Shown here: positions 16,643-25,941 of the stretch, piece by piece
Position numbering within the stretch: position 1 is the stretch's first letter
Layout: the number at the start of each line of letters is the position of its first letter
DNA from: Burkholderiales bacterium
GTDB taxonomy: Bacteria; Pseudomonadota; Gammaproteobacteria; Burkholderiales; SG8-41
Direction: 5' to 3'
DNA length: 64,000 nucleotides
Assembly: GCA_036262035.1 (NCBI GenBank)
Contig: DATAJS010000009.1
Coordinates: 1-64,000, forward strand
Position numbers and translations under genes: made by a program
Notes under the pieces: model-generated
What the model was told of the DNA's origin: nothing
The model's database searches: none
The model's input: only the letters and a program-made list of their open reading frames with translations

Positions 16643-18007
16643 ATGGCATCCGGCGTTTTCGACGACGCATTGATCAAGCAGCTGTGGAGCACGGACGAAG
16701 TCCGCGCGATCTTCAACGACAGGAACCGCATCCAGAAGTGGTACGACTACGAAGCCGCGCTCGCGCTGTCGCAGGCCGAGCTCGGCATCATCCCGAAGGA
16801 AGCGGGCGAAGAGATCGCGCGCAACTGCAAGCTCGACAAGGTCGACGTCGAAGCGATCGCGGAGGGGATCCGCCGCATCAAGCACCCGCTCGTGCCCGCC
16901 CTGAAGGCGGTCGAGGACCTCTGCCAGGGCGGCGCCGGCGAGTTCATCCACTTCGGCCCGACGACGCAGGACATCCTCGATACCTCGACGATGCTCCAGA
17001 TCCGCGATGCGCACGAGATCTTCCTGCGCGACATCAAGGCCGTCGGGCGCGCGCTCGCCAAGCTCGCCGAAACGCACCGCGACACGCCGATGGTCGGGCG
17101 CTCGCACGGCGTGCAGGCGCTGCCGATCACCTTCGGCCACAAGGCCGCGATCTGGCTGTCCGAGATGGGGCGCAACTACGAGCGCCTCAAGGCGCTGGAA
17201 TCGCGCACGTTCGTCGGCGGCATGGTGGGCGCGGTGGGCACGCAGGCTTCGTTCGGTCCGAAAGCACGCGAGCTCGAGCAGCGCCTGATGAAGCGCCTGG
17301 GGCTGGGGGTGGCCGACATCAACTGGCAGCCGGCGCGCGACCGCTTCGCCGAATACGTCTCCGTCCTCGGCATCGTCTCGGGCACGCTCGGCAAGATCGC
17401 GAACGAGATCGTGACGCTGGAGCACACCGAGGTCTCCGAGCTCTACGAGCCGTTCAGCAAGGGCAAGGTCGGCTCGTCGACCATGCCGCACAAGCGCAAT
17501 CCCTCCACCTGCGAGGCGGTGGTCGGCGCGAGCCGCGCGCTGCGCTACAACGTCGCTTTCATGCTCGAGTGCATGGTGATCGAGCACGAGCGCGACGGCT
17601 CGTCGTGGCGCGGCGAGTGGAAAGCGCTGCCCGAGTCGTGCCTCATCATGGGCGGCATGCTGTCGATGATGAAATACGTGCTCGAAGGCCTCGACGTCGA
17701 CGTCGAGCAGATGCGCAAAAACCTCGACATCCTCGGCGGCTTCCTGCTCTCCGAGCGCGTGATGTTCAAGCTCTCGGACAAGCTCGGCAAGCAGACCGCG
17801 CACGAGCTGGTGTACGAAGCGTCGATGCACGGCATCGAGAACGGCGTGTCGTTCGAGAAGTCGCTGATGGAGAACAAGCAGGTGCGCGAGGCGCTCACCG
17901 CGGACGAGCTCAAAGCGGTGCTCGATCCCACGACCTACACCGGCTTCGCGCCCGAGATCGTCGACCGCGTGCTCGGCGAGCAGCGCGCCAACGGATGGAT
18001 GAACTGA
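16643..18007 (+). CDS. Fumarase/aspartase superfamily lyase 1 (adenylosuccinate lyase / carboxymuconate cycloisomerase type)
   Basis: Lyase of 454 residues with the superfamily signature GSSTMPHKRNPSTCE (about 278-292) on the mobile catalytic-Ser loop, plus HFGPTTQDILDTS and GRSHGVQALPITFGHKAAIW for the other substrate regions. It resembles PurB and PcaB sequences, but the position between a CoA-transferase and a Bug receptor, and a second paralogue at 18982, argue against purine synthesis. It could be a catabolic argininosuccinate-, adenylosuccinate- or carboxymuconate-like eliminase. Substrate unknown. The next gene starts 3 bases after its stop. Confidence 0.85.
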   Translation: MASGVFDDALIKQLWSTDEVRAIFNDRNRIQKWYDYEAALALSQAELGIIPKEAGEEIARNCKLDKVDVEAIAEGIRRIKHPLVPALKAVEDLCQGGAGEFIHFGPTTQDILDTSTMLQIRDAHEIFLRDIKAVGRALAKLAETHRDTPMVGRSHGVQALPITFGHKAAIWLSEMGRNYERLKALESRTFVGGMVGAVGTQASFGPKARELEQRLMKRLGLGVADINWQPARDRFAEYVSVLGIVSGTLGKIANEIVTLEHTEVSELYEPFSKGKVGSSTMPHKRNPSTCEAVVGASRALRYNVAFMLECMVIEHERDGSSWRGEWKALPESCLIMGGMLSMMKYVLEGLDVDVEQMRKNLDILGGFLLSERVMFKLSDKLGKQTAHELVYEASMHGIENGVSFEKSLMENKQVREALTADELKAVLDPTTYTGFAPEIVDRVLGEQRANGWMN

Positions 18008-18009
18008 TC

Positions 18010-18978
18010 ATGCGCAAGACTCTCATTGCATTCGCCGCGCTGGCGCTCGCCGCCGGCGCAGCCGTCGCCCAGGATACGAAGGGCTATCCCTCCAAGCCGA
18101 TCCGGATGATCGTCGGTTACGCCCCCGGCGGCGGCGTCGACATCATGGCGCGCCTCATCGGTCCGCGCATCACCGAGGCGCTCGGCCAGCAGGTGATCGT
18201 CGAGAACCGCCCGGGCGCGGGGCAGAACATCGGCGCCGAGATCGCCTCGCGCGCGGCCCCCGACGGTTACACCCTGTTCCTCGCCTCCTCGGCCCTCGGC
18301 ATCAACGTGAGCCTGTATCCCAAGCTTAGCTACGATCCGATCAAGAGCTTCGTGCCGATCGCGGTGTTCGCGCAGAGCCCCAACCTGCTGCTCGTGCATC
18401 CGTCGATGCCGGTCGGCACCGCCAAGGAGTTCATCGCGTTCGCCAGGAAGAACCCGGGCAAGCTCAACTTCTCCTCGTCGGGCAGCGGCAGCACCCAGCA
18501 CCTCTCGGGCGAGCTCCTCAAGCTCTCGACCGGCGTGCGCATGACGCACATCCCGTACAAGGGCAGCGCGCCTTCGCTGACCGCGCTCGTCAGCGGCGAG
18601 GTCGATTTCGCGTTCAACAACATCCCGTCGGCTCAGCCTTTCCTCCAGCAGAACCGGTTGAAGGCGCTGGCGATCACCAGCCGCAAGCGATCGAAGCTGC
18701 TGCCGAACGTGCCGACGCTCATCGAATCCGGCCTCAAGGATTTCGAGGTGGCCGCGTGGTACGGCGTGCTCGCGCCCGCCGGCACGCCGAACGAGCTCGT
18801 CACCAGGCTCAACGGCGTGATCAACGCGGCGGTGCAGTCCAGGGACTTCAACGACCGCCTCGCCAAGCTCGGCGCCGACACCATCCACGAATCGCCCCAG
18901 TTCTTCGCCGACTTCCTCAAGGAAGAGATCGAGCGCTGGCACAAGGTCATCAAGGCCGCGGGCGCCAAACCGGAGTAA
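18010..18978 (+). CDS. Bug-type periplasmic solute receptor 2
   Basis: Receptor of 322 residues. Signal peptide MRKTLIAFAALALAAGAAVA precedes the mature part, which reads YPSKPIRMIVGYAPGGGVD. The ENRPGAGQNIG and APDGYTLF loops are present. It lies between the two fumarase-superfamily lyases with gaps of 2 and 3 bases, so it is co-transcribed and its ligand is probably the lyase substrate or a precursor. Confidence 0.93.
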   Translation: MRKTLIAFAALALAAGAAVAQDTKGYPSKPIRMIVGYAPGGGVDIMARLIGPRITEALGQQVIVENRPGAGQNIGAEIASRAAPDGYTLFLASSALGINVSLYPKLSYDPIKSFVPIAVFAQSPNLLLVHPSMPVGTAKEFIAFARKNPGKLNFSSSGSGSTQHLSGELLKLSTGVRMTHIPYKGSAPSLTALVSGEVDFAFNNIPSAQPFLQQNRLKALAITSRKRSKLLPNVPTLIESGLKDFEVAAWYGVLAPAGTPNELVTRLNGVINAAVQSRDFNDRLAKLGADTIHESPQFFADFLKEEIERWHKVIKAAGAKPE

Positions 18979-18981
18979 GGC

Positions 18982-20325
18982 ATGTCCGTCTTTTCGTCCA
19001 GGGTCCTGAAGGATTTCTTCGGGACGGAGGCGATGCGCGCGGTGTTCTCGGACGAGGCGCGCATCGCCAAGTTCAAGGCCATCGAAGTCGCGCTCGCCAA
19101 GGTGGAAGAAGACCTCGGCGTCATCCCGAAAGGCAGCTTCGACGAGATCCGCCGCGGCGCCGAGGCGGTCGAGATCGACTGGGCGCGGCTCAAGCACGAC
19201 ACCGACACCATCGGCTACCCGGTGCTCCCGTATCTCAAGCAGTTGCGTGAAGCGTGCGGCGCGTCGGGCGAATATGTGCACTGGGGCTCCACCACCCGCG
19301 ATATCACCGACACCGCGACCGCGCTGCAGCTCGGCGAGGCGCTCGCGCTCATCGACCGCGACCTCGCGGCGGTGAAGGACGCGCTGGTGAAGCTCACCCG
19401 CGAGCACCGCAGCACCGTGATGATCGGCCGCACCCACGGCATGCACGCATTGCCGACGACGTTCGGCTTTCGCACCGCGATCTGGCTGTCCGAAGTGCAG
19501 CGCCAGATCGGCCGGCTCTCGCGCGTGCGCGAAGAGGCGCGGGTCGGCCAGTTCGGCGGCGCGGTGGGCACGCTGTCGGCGCTGGGCGAGCACGGGCTCG
19601 CGGTGCAGAAGGCGCTGATGAAAGAGCTCGGCCTGCGCGCGCCGGCGATCTCGTGGTTCGCCTCGCGCGACCGCATATCGGAGGTGGTGTTCACCCTCGC
19701 CGAGATCGCGGGGACGATGGGCAGCATCGCCAAGACCCTCGTCGTCATGACCCGCGACGAAGTGCGCGAAGCGCGCGAGCCGGACGTCGCGGGCCGCGGC
19801 ACGAGCAGCGCGATGCCGCACAAGCACAACACCGTCGGCTCCGAGCTCGTGCTGGTCTACGCCAAGATGGCCGCGCAGTTCACCGCGATCGCGCTCGAAG
19901 CGATGGTGCAGGACTACGACCGCGACTGGCAGGGCCATTTCGAGACCATCGTCGTGCCGCAGGCTTTTCTCGTCACGCACGCCGGCCTGCAGCAGATGGG
20001 GCACATCCTGCGCGGCCTGAAGGTTTACCCCCAGCGCATGCGCTCGAACATCGAAATGACCCAGGGACTCGTGATGGCGGAGGCCGTCATGATGGCGCTC
20101 GCGACCAGGATCGGCCGCACGCGCGCTCACGAGCTCGTCACCGAGGCGTGCAACGTCGCGCTCGAGCGCGACGTGCATCTGCGCGAGGTGCTGCGCGACG
20201 ACCGCAGCATCCGCGAGCAACTGGCACCTGCCGCGATCGAGGCTGCCCTCGATCCGGCGAATTACATCGGATCGGCCGAAGAGAGCGTGGACCAGGTCTT
20301 GCGCGAAGTCGGCGCAAACACCTAG
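18982..20325 (+). CDS. Fumarase/aspartase superfamily lyase 2
   Basis: Lyase of 447 residues, paralogous to the gene at 16643 but clearly diverged. The catalytic loop reads GTSSAMPHKHNTVGSE, with HWGSTTRDITDTAT and GRTHGMHALPTTFGFRTAIW matching the other conserved blocks. The His-Asn in MPHKHN instead of Arg-Asn or Val-Asn suggests a different substrate from lyase 1. AGGAGG and the next Bug gene follow within 12 bases. Confidence 0.85.
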   Translation: MSVFSSRVLKDFFGTEAMRAVFSDEARIAKFKAIEVALAKVEEDLGVIPKGSFDEIRRGAEAVEIDWARLKHDTDTIGYPVLPYLKQLREACGASGEYVHWGSTTRDITDTATALQLGEALALIDRDLAAVKDALVKLTREHRSTVMIGRTHGMHALPTTFGFRTAIWLSEVQRQIGRLSRVREEARVGQFGGAVGTLSALGEHGLAVQKALMKELGLRAPAISWFASRDRISEVVFTLAEIAGTMGSIAKTLVVMTRDEVREAREPDVAGRGTSSAMPHKHNTVGSELVLVYAKMAAQFTAIALEAMVQDYDRDWQGHFETIVVPQAFLVTHAGLQQMGHILRGLKVYPQRMRSNIEMTQGLVMAEAVMMALATRIGRTRAHELVTEACNVALERDVHLREVLRDDRSIREQLAPAAIEAALDPANYIGSAEESVDQVLREVGANT

Positions 20326-20336
20326 GAGGACCACGC

Positions 20337-21308
20337 ATGAACCGTAACGCAACCCTGATCGCGGGGGCGATCGCCGCCGCATTTTCGGTCGCAGCGCCTG
20401 CGAGCGCGCAAACCTATCCGACGAAGCCGGTGCGCGTCATCGTTCCGTTCGCCCCCGGCGGCGGCACCGACGTCACGACGCGCGCGGTCTCGCAGCGCCT
20501 CACCGAGCGCCTCGGCAACACCTTCGTCGTCGACAACCGCGGCGGCGCCAACGGCGTCATCGGCGTGGACCTCGCGGTGAAATCGCCGGCCGACGGCTAC
20601 ACCCTCGTGGCGATCTCCAACAGCCACACGGTCAACGTGAGCATCTACAAAAAGCTCTCGTACGATCTGGTGCGCGATCTGGCGCCCATCGCCGAGTTCA
20701 CCACGCAGCCTTTCGCGCTGGTCGTCAACCCGTCGCTGCCGGCGAAATCGGTGAAGGAGCTGATCGCCTACGCCAGGGCGAATCCGGGCAAGCTCAATTA
20801 CGGTTCGTCGGGCACCGGCGGCATCAGCCACCTGTCGGGCGCGATGTTCGGTTCGATCGCCGGCATCGAGCTGAGCCACGTCCCCTACAAGGGCGGCACG
20901 CCGGCGATGATCGACGTCATCTCGGGCCAGATCCAGATGCTGTTCTCCACGCTGCTCCAGGCGAACCCACACATCAAGAGCGGCAAGCTGCGCGTGCTCG
21001 CGGTCACCACGCCCAAGCGCAACTCGCTCGCACCGGAGCTGCCGACGATGAGCGAGGCGGGCGTGCCCGGCTACGACGTGTCGCAGTGGTTCGGCCTCAC
21101 CGCGCCGGCGAAGACGCCCAAGGCCATCGTGACGAAGCTCAACGCCGAGATCGTCAAGATCCTGCAGGAGCCGGAGATGAAGGCGCGCATCGCGGCCGAC
21201 GGCGCGGAGCCGGTCGGCGGCACGCCGGAAGAGTTCAGCGCCCACATCCGCCGCGACATCGCGAAGTGGGCGAAGGTCGTGAAGCACATCGGTCTGCAGG
21301 CCGAGTGA
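20337..21308 (+). CDS. Bug-type periplasmic solute receptor 3
   Basis: Receptor of 323 residues preceded by a strong AGGAGGA. The signal peptide ends near PASAQT, then YPTKPVRVIVPFAPGGGTDV, DNRGGANGVIG and PADGYTLV give the family pattern. Its TGA overlaps the hydratase ATG (TGATG), so the receptor and hydratase are translationally coupled. Part of the IclR-led cluster. Confidence 0.93.
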   Translation: MNRNATLIAGAIAAAFSVAAPASAQTYPTKPVRVIVPFAPGGGTDVTTRAVSQRLTERLGNTFVVDNRGGANGVIGVDLAVKSPADGYTLVAISNSHTVNVSIYKKLSYDLVRDLAPIAEFTTQPFALVVNPSLPAKSVKELIAYARANPGKLNYGSSGTGGISHLSGAMFGSIAGIELSHVPYKGGTPAMIDVISGQIQMLFSTLLQANPHIKSGKLRVLAVTTPKRNSLAPELPTMSEAGVPGYDVSQWFGLTAPAKTPKAIVTKLNAEIVKILQEPEMKARIAADGAEPVGGTPEEFSAHIRRDIAKWAKVVKHIGLQAE

Positions 21309-22051
21309 TGGCGGACGACGCGCTGATCGCCGCGCGCGAGGACGGGGTCACCCGCCTCACGCTCAACCGCGCGCAGAAGGCGAACGCCCTGTCCGCCGCG
21401 CTGGTCGAGGCGCTGCTCGAAGCGTTCGAGCGCGCGGCGAGCGACGGCACGCGCCTCATCGTGCTCGAGGGCGCGGGCCCGCACTTCTGCGCGGGCTTCG
21501 ACTTCACCGACTACGAGAGCGCCAGCGACGGCGATCTCGCGCTGCGCTTCGTCCGCATCGAGACGCTGCTGCAGGCGATCCATCACAGCCCCTGCGAGAC
21601 GCTCGCGCTCGCGCACGGCCGCGTGTTCGGCGCCGGCGCGGACATCGTCGCCTCGTGCAGCCGGCGCATCGCCGCGCCCGATGCGGCGTTTCTCATGCCG
21701 GGCCTGCGCTTCGGCGTGGTGCTGGGCACGCGCCGCCTCGCCGCGCGCGTGGGCGGCGACGCCGCGCGCGACATCCTGTCGACGTCGCGCAGCTTCGATG
21801 CTCAGGAAGCGCTGCGCATCGGGTTCCTCACCCGGATTGCGCCCCGCGAACAATGGCCGGACCTCGTCGCCGCCGCTCGCGGGGAGAGCGCGAAGCTCTC
21901 GCCGGCGGCGTCGGCGGCGCTGGGCGTAGCCACGCTGCGCGACACGCGCGCGGAAGACATGGCTGCGCTGGCGCGGTCGGTGAGTGTGCCGGGACTGAAG
22001 GAGCGCATCCGCGCGTTTCGCGAAGGACAGGCGCGCCGGCCGGCCCGGTGA
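21308..22051 (+). CDS. Enoyl-CoA hydratase/isomerase family protein 1
   Basis: Crotonase-fold enzyme of 247 residues. The oxyanion-hole blocks are GPHFCAGFDFTDY (about 59-71) and HGRVFGAGADIVASCSRRIA (about 102-121). The usual catalytic Glu in the PE-x-x-LG block appears replaced (PGLRFGVV), so it may catalyse a different crotonase reaction such as an isomerase, hydrolase or lyase step. Last gene of the IclR-led cluster; it converges on the LysR gene 2 bases away. Confidence 0.88.
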   Translation: MADDALIAAREDGVTRLTLNRAQKANALSAALVEALLEAFERAASDGTRLIVLEGAGPHFCAGFDFTDYESASDGDLALRFVRIETLLQAIHHSPCETLALAHGRVFGAGADIVASCSRRIAAPDAAFLMPGLRFGVVLGTRRLAARVGGDAARDILSTSRSFDAQEALRIGFLTRIAPREQWPDLVAAARGESAKLSPAASAALGVATLRDTRAEDMAALARSVSVPGLKERIRAFREGQARRPAR

Positions 22052-22053
22052 GG

Positions 22054-22977
22054 CTATTGGGCCGCGGCGGCGCGGGCGACCTTGGCGCGCGTCAGCGCCG
22101 GCTCGAACATCGCGATGAAGGTGTAGACGTACGAAGGCACGTAGGCGTCGCGCCGCAATCCGATGTGCACCGTGTTGGGCGCGAACAGATGCCCTGCGTC
22201 GAGCACGCAGAACGCGCGGTCTTCATTGGGGCGATGGGCGATCGAGGCGACGATCGCGAGCCCCATCCCGCGCTCGACGTAAGTCTTCATGACCCCGATG
22301 TCGGTGGCGGTGAGCACGATGTTGGGCTCGAGCCCCGCGTCGGCGAACGCGCGCCGCACCTGGCCGTGCGCTTCGTAAGCCTTGTCGTAGGTGATGAGCG
22401 GATACCTCGCGAGCTGGCGCAGGGTGAGGCGCGAGGCGGCGCAGATCGGGTGGCTCCGGGGCGCGAGGATGATGCGATGCACGCGCCGGCAGGGCAGGAA
22501 CAGGATGTCGGCCCGCGGCTCCACGGGCTTCGCCGAGATCAGCAGGTCCGCTTCGCCGCGGCTCAGCAGGTCGGCCATGCTCGACGGGTCGCCCTGCCTC
22601 AGCACCAGCTTCACCTGCGGGTATTGCTGCATGAAGCGCTCGATCACGTCGGGCAGCGAATAGCGCGCATGGGTGTGAGAGGCCGCGATGGTGAGATCGC
22701 CGCTGTCGGCGGCGTCGACGTCGCGCCCCATGCGCTTCAGGTCGTCGGACAGCCGATGCATCGTGCGTGCGATGCGCACGACGTCCTCGCCGCGCGCGGT
22801 GATGCCGAGCAGGCGGCGCCGCGAGCGCCGGAAGATCGAAAAACCGAGCTCGTCCTCGAGCGCCTGTATCTGGCGGCTCACGCTCGGCTGGGAGGTATGG
22901 AGGGCTTCGGCGGCGCGGGAGATCGAAAGCTCACGATCGACGATCTCGCAGATGAAGCGGAGCTGACGCAGGGTCAT
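22054..22977 (-). CDS. LysR-family transcriptional regulator (CysB-like)
   Basis: Regulator of 307 residues. It starts MTLRQLRFICEIVDRELSIS and continues AAEALHTSQPSVSRQIQALE, which is the winged helix. The HTH has the SISRAAEALHTSQPSVS pattern of the CysB/Cbl subgroup rather than standard LysR proteins. The effector domain includes TDIGVMKTYVERGMGLAIVA. An in-frame ATG at 23001 would add 8 residues. It is transcribed divergently from the ADP-forming acyl-CoA synthetase, the usual arrangement for a LysR regulator and its target operon. Confidence 0.92.
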   Translation of the reverse strand: MTLRQLRFICEIVDRELSISRAAEALHTSQPSVSRQIQALEDELGFSIFRRSRRRLLGITARGEDVVRIARTMHRLSDDLKRMGRDVDAADSGDLTIAASHTHARYSLPDVIERFMQQYPQVKLVLRQGDPSSMADLLSRGEADLLISAKPVEPRADILFLPCRRVHRIILAPRSHPICAASRLTLRQLARYPLITYDKAYEAHGQVRRAFADAGLEPNIVLTATDIGVMKTYVERGMGLAIVASIAHRPNEDRAFCVLDAGHLFAPNTVHIGLRRDAYVPSYVYTFIAMFEPALTRAKVARAAAAQ

Positions 22978-23011
22978 GGACCGAGTATACGAACGGCGCA
23001 TATCGCATACA

Positions 23012-23035
23012 ACTATGGTCTTTGCCAGGCATAGT
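23012..23035. promoter_or_regulatory. Dyad ACTATG-N12-CATAGT between LysR gene and its presumed target
   Basis: A perfect 6-bp inverted repeat with a 12-base spacer lies in the 100-base divergent region, 34 bases from the LysR start and 42 bases before the synthetase start. The region also holds ATACG...CGCATAT (22987-23003). The spacing is not the textbook T-N11-A LysR box, so this is a candidate only. Confidence 0.35.
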
Positions 23036-23077
23036 CGCGCTGCCTATCATCGGCATTCCCCTCGCGTCGACTCCCTC

Positions 23078-25183
23078 ATGACCGTGCAGCCCGCCACCGA
23101 CATCGTGCGCATACTCGCGCCCCGATCCATCGCCGTCATCGGCGCTTCCGACGACACCTCCAAATACGGCGGGCGCGTCATCGAGCACCTGATCCGCCAC
23201 GGCTACGGCGGCGCGATCCTGCCGATCAACAAGAGCCGCAGCGAGATTCGCGGGCTGCCCGCGTTTCCATCGGTCGCGGCCGCCCAACGCGACGTGGACG
23301 TCGCGCTCATCGCGGTGCCCGAGGCGTCGCTGATGGCCGCGGTGCAGGACTGCACGGCCGCGGGTGTCGGCTGCGCCATCATCATCACCGCCGGTCTCGC
23401 CGAGTCCGGCGACGAAGGCCGGCAGCGCCAGGCCGAGATCGAGCGCCTCGCGCACCAGGCGGGCATGCGGCTCCTCGGACCCAACTGCCTCGGCCTCATC
23501 AATCCGCACCACCGTCTCGCGCTGACCTCGTCGTTCGCGATGAGCGTGCCGCGGCTGCCGCAGGGCGGCGTCGCGCTGATCACGCAGAGCGGCGCGCTGA
23601 TGGCGAACATGTTCTCGCGCGCGTGCGACAGCGGCATCGGACTGCGCGCGTGCGTCTCGCTCGGCAACCAGAGCGACCTCGGCTTCGAGGATTTTCTCGC
23701 CTATTTCGCGCACGACGACCTCACGCGCGCGATCGTGGTCTACGCCGAAGGCATCCGCGAGCCGCAGCGCTTTTTCGCGGCCTCCCGCACGGCGACGCAG
23801 AACGGCAAGTTCGTCCTGTTGTGCAAGGCCGGCGCCACCGAGGCCGGCAGCCGCTCGGCGCTCTCGCACACCGCGAGCCTCGCCGGGGACCACGCCGCGT
23901 TCGAAGCCGCGTGCGCGCGCCACGGCATCCTGATGACCGACGACGTCGAAGGCGCCGCCGCCTCGGCCGGCGCGATCGCGCGCTGGGGCGTCGGGCACCG
24001 GCGCCGCATCGCCGTGGTGTCGGGCTCCGGCGGCGGCGTGGTGACCGCGGTCGACTACCTCGGGCGCCGCGGTTTCACGTGTCCCGAGCTTGCCGCGTCC
24101 ACCCGCGAGCGCCTCGCGCGCTATTTCGACCAGCCGCCGCAGCACGCGGCGGTCGACGTCGGCGCGCTGGCGCCGTCGCTCAAGGGGCGCGAATCGATAC
24201 TGGCGGAGATCCTCGCCGACGTGGCGCGCGATGCGAACGTCGACGGCGTCGTGTACGTCATGACCGCGCAGGCGAAGATGCTCACGACCTCGCAGACCGT
24301 GGCCGCGTTCGCCGAGGCGTCGGACAAGCCGGTGCTGCTGTGTCTCACCGTGGGCGACGTCGCGTCGGACGTGCGCCGCGCCCTGCGCGACGCGCAGAGC
24401 GCGTTCTTCGACCGCCTCAACGACGTCGCGGCGACGTTCGACCTGCTCTGCCACGAGCCGCCGGCGCCGGACGACTATCTGGAGGCGCCGCCTGCGGATG
24501 CTGCGCCCTTGCAGGCGCACGGCGACGCGCACGCCAGGGTCGAGATGGCCGCGCTCGGAATCGAAGTCGTGGAGCAGCGCGCGGTCGCCTCGCTGCCGGA
24601 CGCCTGTGCGGCGGCTGCGGCGCTGGGCTACCCGGTCGTGCTGAAAGCGCAATGCCGCGGCGTGGTGCACAAGTCGGACGCGGGCCTCGTGCATCTGGGC
24701 CTGCGCGACGAGGACGACCTGCGCCGCGCGTGGGACGCGCTCTCGGCGGCAGCGAGCGACGCCGCAGTGCGCGATTCGGTGGCGGGCCTCGTCGTGCAGC
24801 GCCAGCTCGAAGGCGGGCTCGAAGTGTTCGTCGGAACCAAGTGGGACGCCGATTGCGGCGCGCTCGTCATGGTCGGGTTCGGCGGCATCTACGTGGAGGT
24901 GCTCGAGGACGTCGCGGTCGCCGCGGCGCCGGTGAGCGTCGCCGGCGCGACCAGGTTGCTGAAGAAGCTCAGGCTCTGGCCGCTGCTCGACGGCGCGCGC
25001 GGCCGCGCGCGGCGCGACGTCGACGCGCTCGCGCGCGCGGTGTCCGCGATCAGCCTGTATGCGGCGCGCAAGGGCCCGCAGTTGCGCGAGCTCGACGTGA
25101 ACCCGCTCATCGTGAAGGAAGCCGGCGAGGGGGCGGTGCTCGTCGATTGCCGCATGCGGCTCGCCGCCGCGGGAGGCGAGTGA
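23078..25183 (+). CDS. ADP-forming acyl-CoA synthetase (acetate-CoA ligase family, fused alpha-beta)
   Basis: Enzyme of 701 residues that interconverts acyl-CoA + ADP + Pi with acid + CoA + ATP. Domains in order: CoA-binding (about 8-140, APRSIAVIGASDDTSKYGG), succinyl-CoA-ligase-like with GPNCLGLINP and a candidate phosphorylated His in SALSHTASLAGDHAAF, then an ATP-grasp domain in the last 230 residues (VVLKAQCRGVVHKSDAGLV). I chose the ATG at 23078 because the domain begins directly there. It heads the long plus-strand cluster and is divergent from the LysR gene. Confidence 0.9.
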   Translation: MTVQPATDIVRILAPRSIAVIGASDDTSKYGGRVIEHLIRHGYGGAILPINKSRSEIRGLPAFPSVAAAQRDVDVALIAVPEASLMAAVQDCTAAGVGCAIIITAGLAESGDEGRQRQAEIERLAHQAGMRLLGPNCLGLINPHHRLALTSSFAMSVPRLPQGGVALITQSGALMANMFSRACDSGIGLRACVSLGNQSDLGFEDFLAYFAHDDLTRAIVVYAEGIREPQRFFAASRTATQNGKFVLLCKAGATEAGSRSALSHTASLAGDHAAFEAACARHGILMTDDVEGAAASAGAIARWGVGHRRRIAVVSGSGGGVVTAVDYLGRRGFTCPELAASTRERLARYFDQPPQHAAVDVGALAPSLKGRESILAEILADVARDANVDGVVYVMTAQAKMLTTSQTVAAFAEASDKPVLLCLTVGDVASDVRRALRDAQSAFFDRLNDVAATFDLLCHEPPAPDDYLEAPPADAAPLQAHGDAHARVEMAALGIEVVEQRAVASLPDACAAAAALGYPVVLKAQCRGVVHKSDAGLVHLGLRDEDDLRRAWDALSAAASDAAVRDSVAGLVVQRQLEGGLEVFVGTKWDADCGALVMVGFGGIYVEVLEDVAVAAAPVSVAGATRLLKKLRLWPLLDGARGRARRDVDALARAVSAISLYAARKGPQLRELDVNPLIVKEAGEGAVLVDCRMRLAAAGGE

Positions 25184-25185
25184 GC

Positions 25186-25914
25186 ATGGTGCGCTACACG
25201 GTGGACGGCCCGGTCGGCATCGTCACCTTCGATCGCCCCGATGCCCGCAACGCGCTGACGCAGGACGATGTCGAGGCGTTGCGCGAGATCCTGCAGGCGT
25301 TCGAGCGCTCCGAAGAGCGCGTGCTGATCATCAGCGGTGAAGGCGGATGCTTCACCGCGGGCGCCGATCTTCGCAACCCGCCGAAGAACTTCGCCCGCGG
25401 CGTGCCCGGCATCGGCGTGCAGCTGACCAAGCCGGTGATCGCGGCGGTGAGCGGGTGGTGCATCGGCGGCGGGATGGTGCTCGTCACGATGTGCGACCTC
25501 TGCGTCGCCGACGAGAGCGCCCGGTTCTGGTTCCCCGAGGCCAGGCTCGGCCGCGGCGGCGGGATGATCACCGCGCTGACGGCGCGCATCCCCTACAAGC
25601 TCGCGATGGAGATCATGCTGCTCGGCGAGGCGATCGACGCGTCGCAGGCGAAGAGCGCAGGGCTGGTGAATCGCGTGACCGCGCCGGGTGCGCACCTCGA
25701 CGAGGCGCTCGCGCTCGCGCGCAAGATCGCGTCGAACGCGCCGCTCGTGCTGCGCATGCTCAAGCGCTTCGCGCTGGCGACGGTGAACCGCTCGCCGCCC
25801 GAGGTCATGGCCATGACCCGCGACGTCATCGAGGAGATCGCGGGCAGTGACGATTGCGCCGAGGGCATCCGCAGCTTCAAAGAGAAACGCGGCCCGCAGT
25901 TCACGGGCAAATAA
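25186..25914 (+). CDS. Enoyl-CoA hydratase/isomerase family protein 2
   Basis: Crotonase-fold protein of 242 residues. FTAGADLRNP and SGWCIGGGMVLVTMCDL form the oxyanion hole, and FPEARLGRGGGM keeps the catalytic Glu position that hydratase 1 lacks. GGAGG lies 9 bases before the ATG; a GTG two codons earlier is possible. It follows the synthetase by 2 bases. Together they suggest activation of an acid to its CoA ester followed by hydration or isomerisation. Confidence 0.9.
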   Translation: MVRYTVDGPVGIVTFDRPDARNALTQDDVEALREILQAFERSEERVLIISGEGGCFTAGADLRNPPKNFARGVPGIGVQLTKPVIAAVSGWCIGGGMVLVTMCDLCVADESARFWFPEARLGRGGGMITALTARIPYKLAMEIMLLGEAIDASQAKSAGLVNRVTAPGAHLDEALALARKIASNAPLVLRMLKRFALATVNRSPPEVMAMTRDVIEEIAGSDDCAEGIRSFKEKRGPQFTGK

Positions 25915-25941
25915 AACGATAGATCACGAGGAGAAACCGCA

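Noticed and set aside
16643-18007. Naming lyase 1 purB
   Set aside because: Superfamily signature alone does not fix the substrate, and it sits with a CoA-transferase, Bug receptors and a second lyase, not purine genes.
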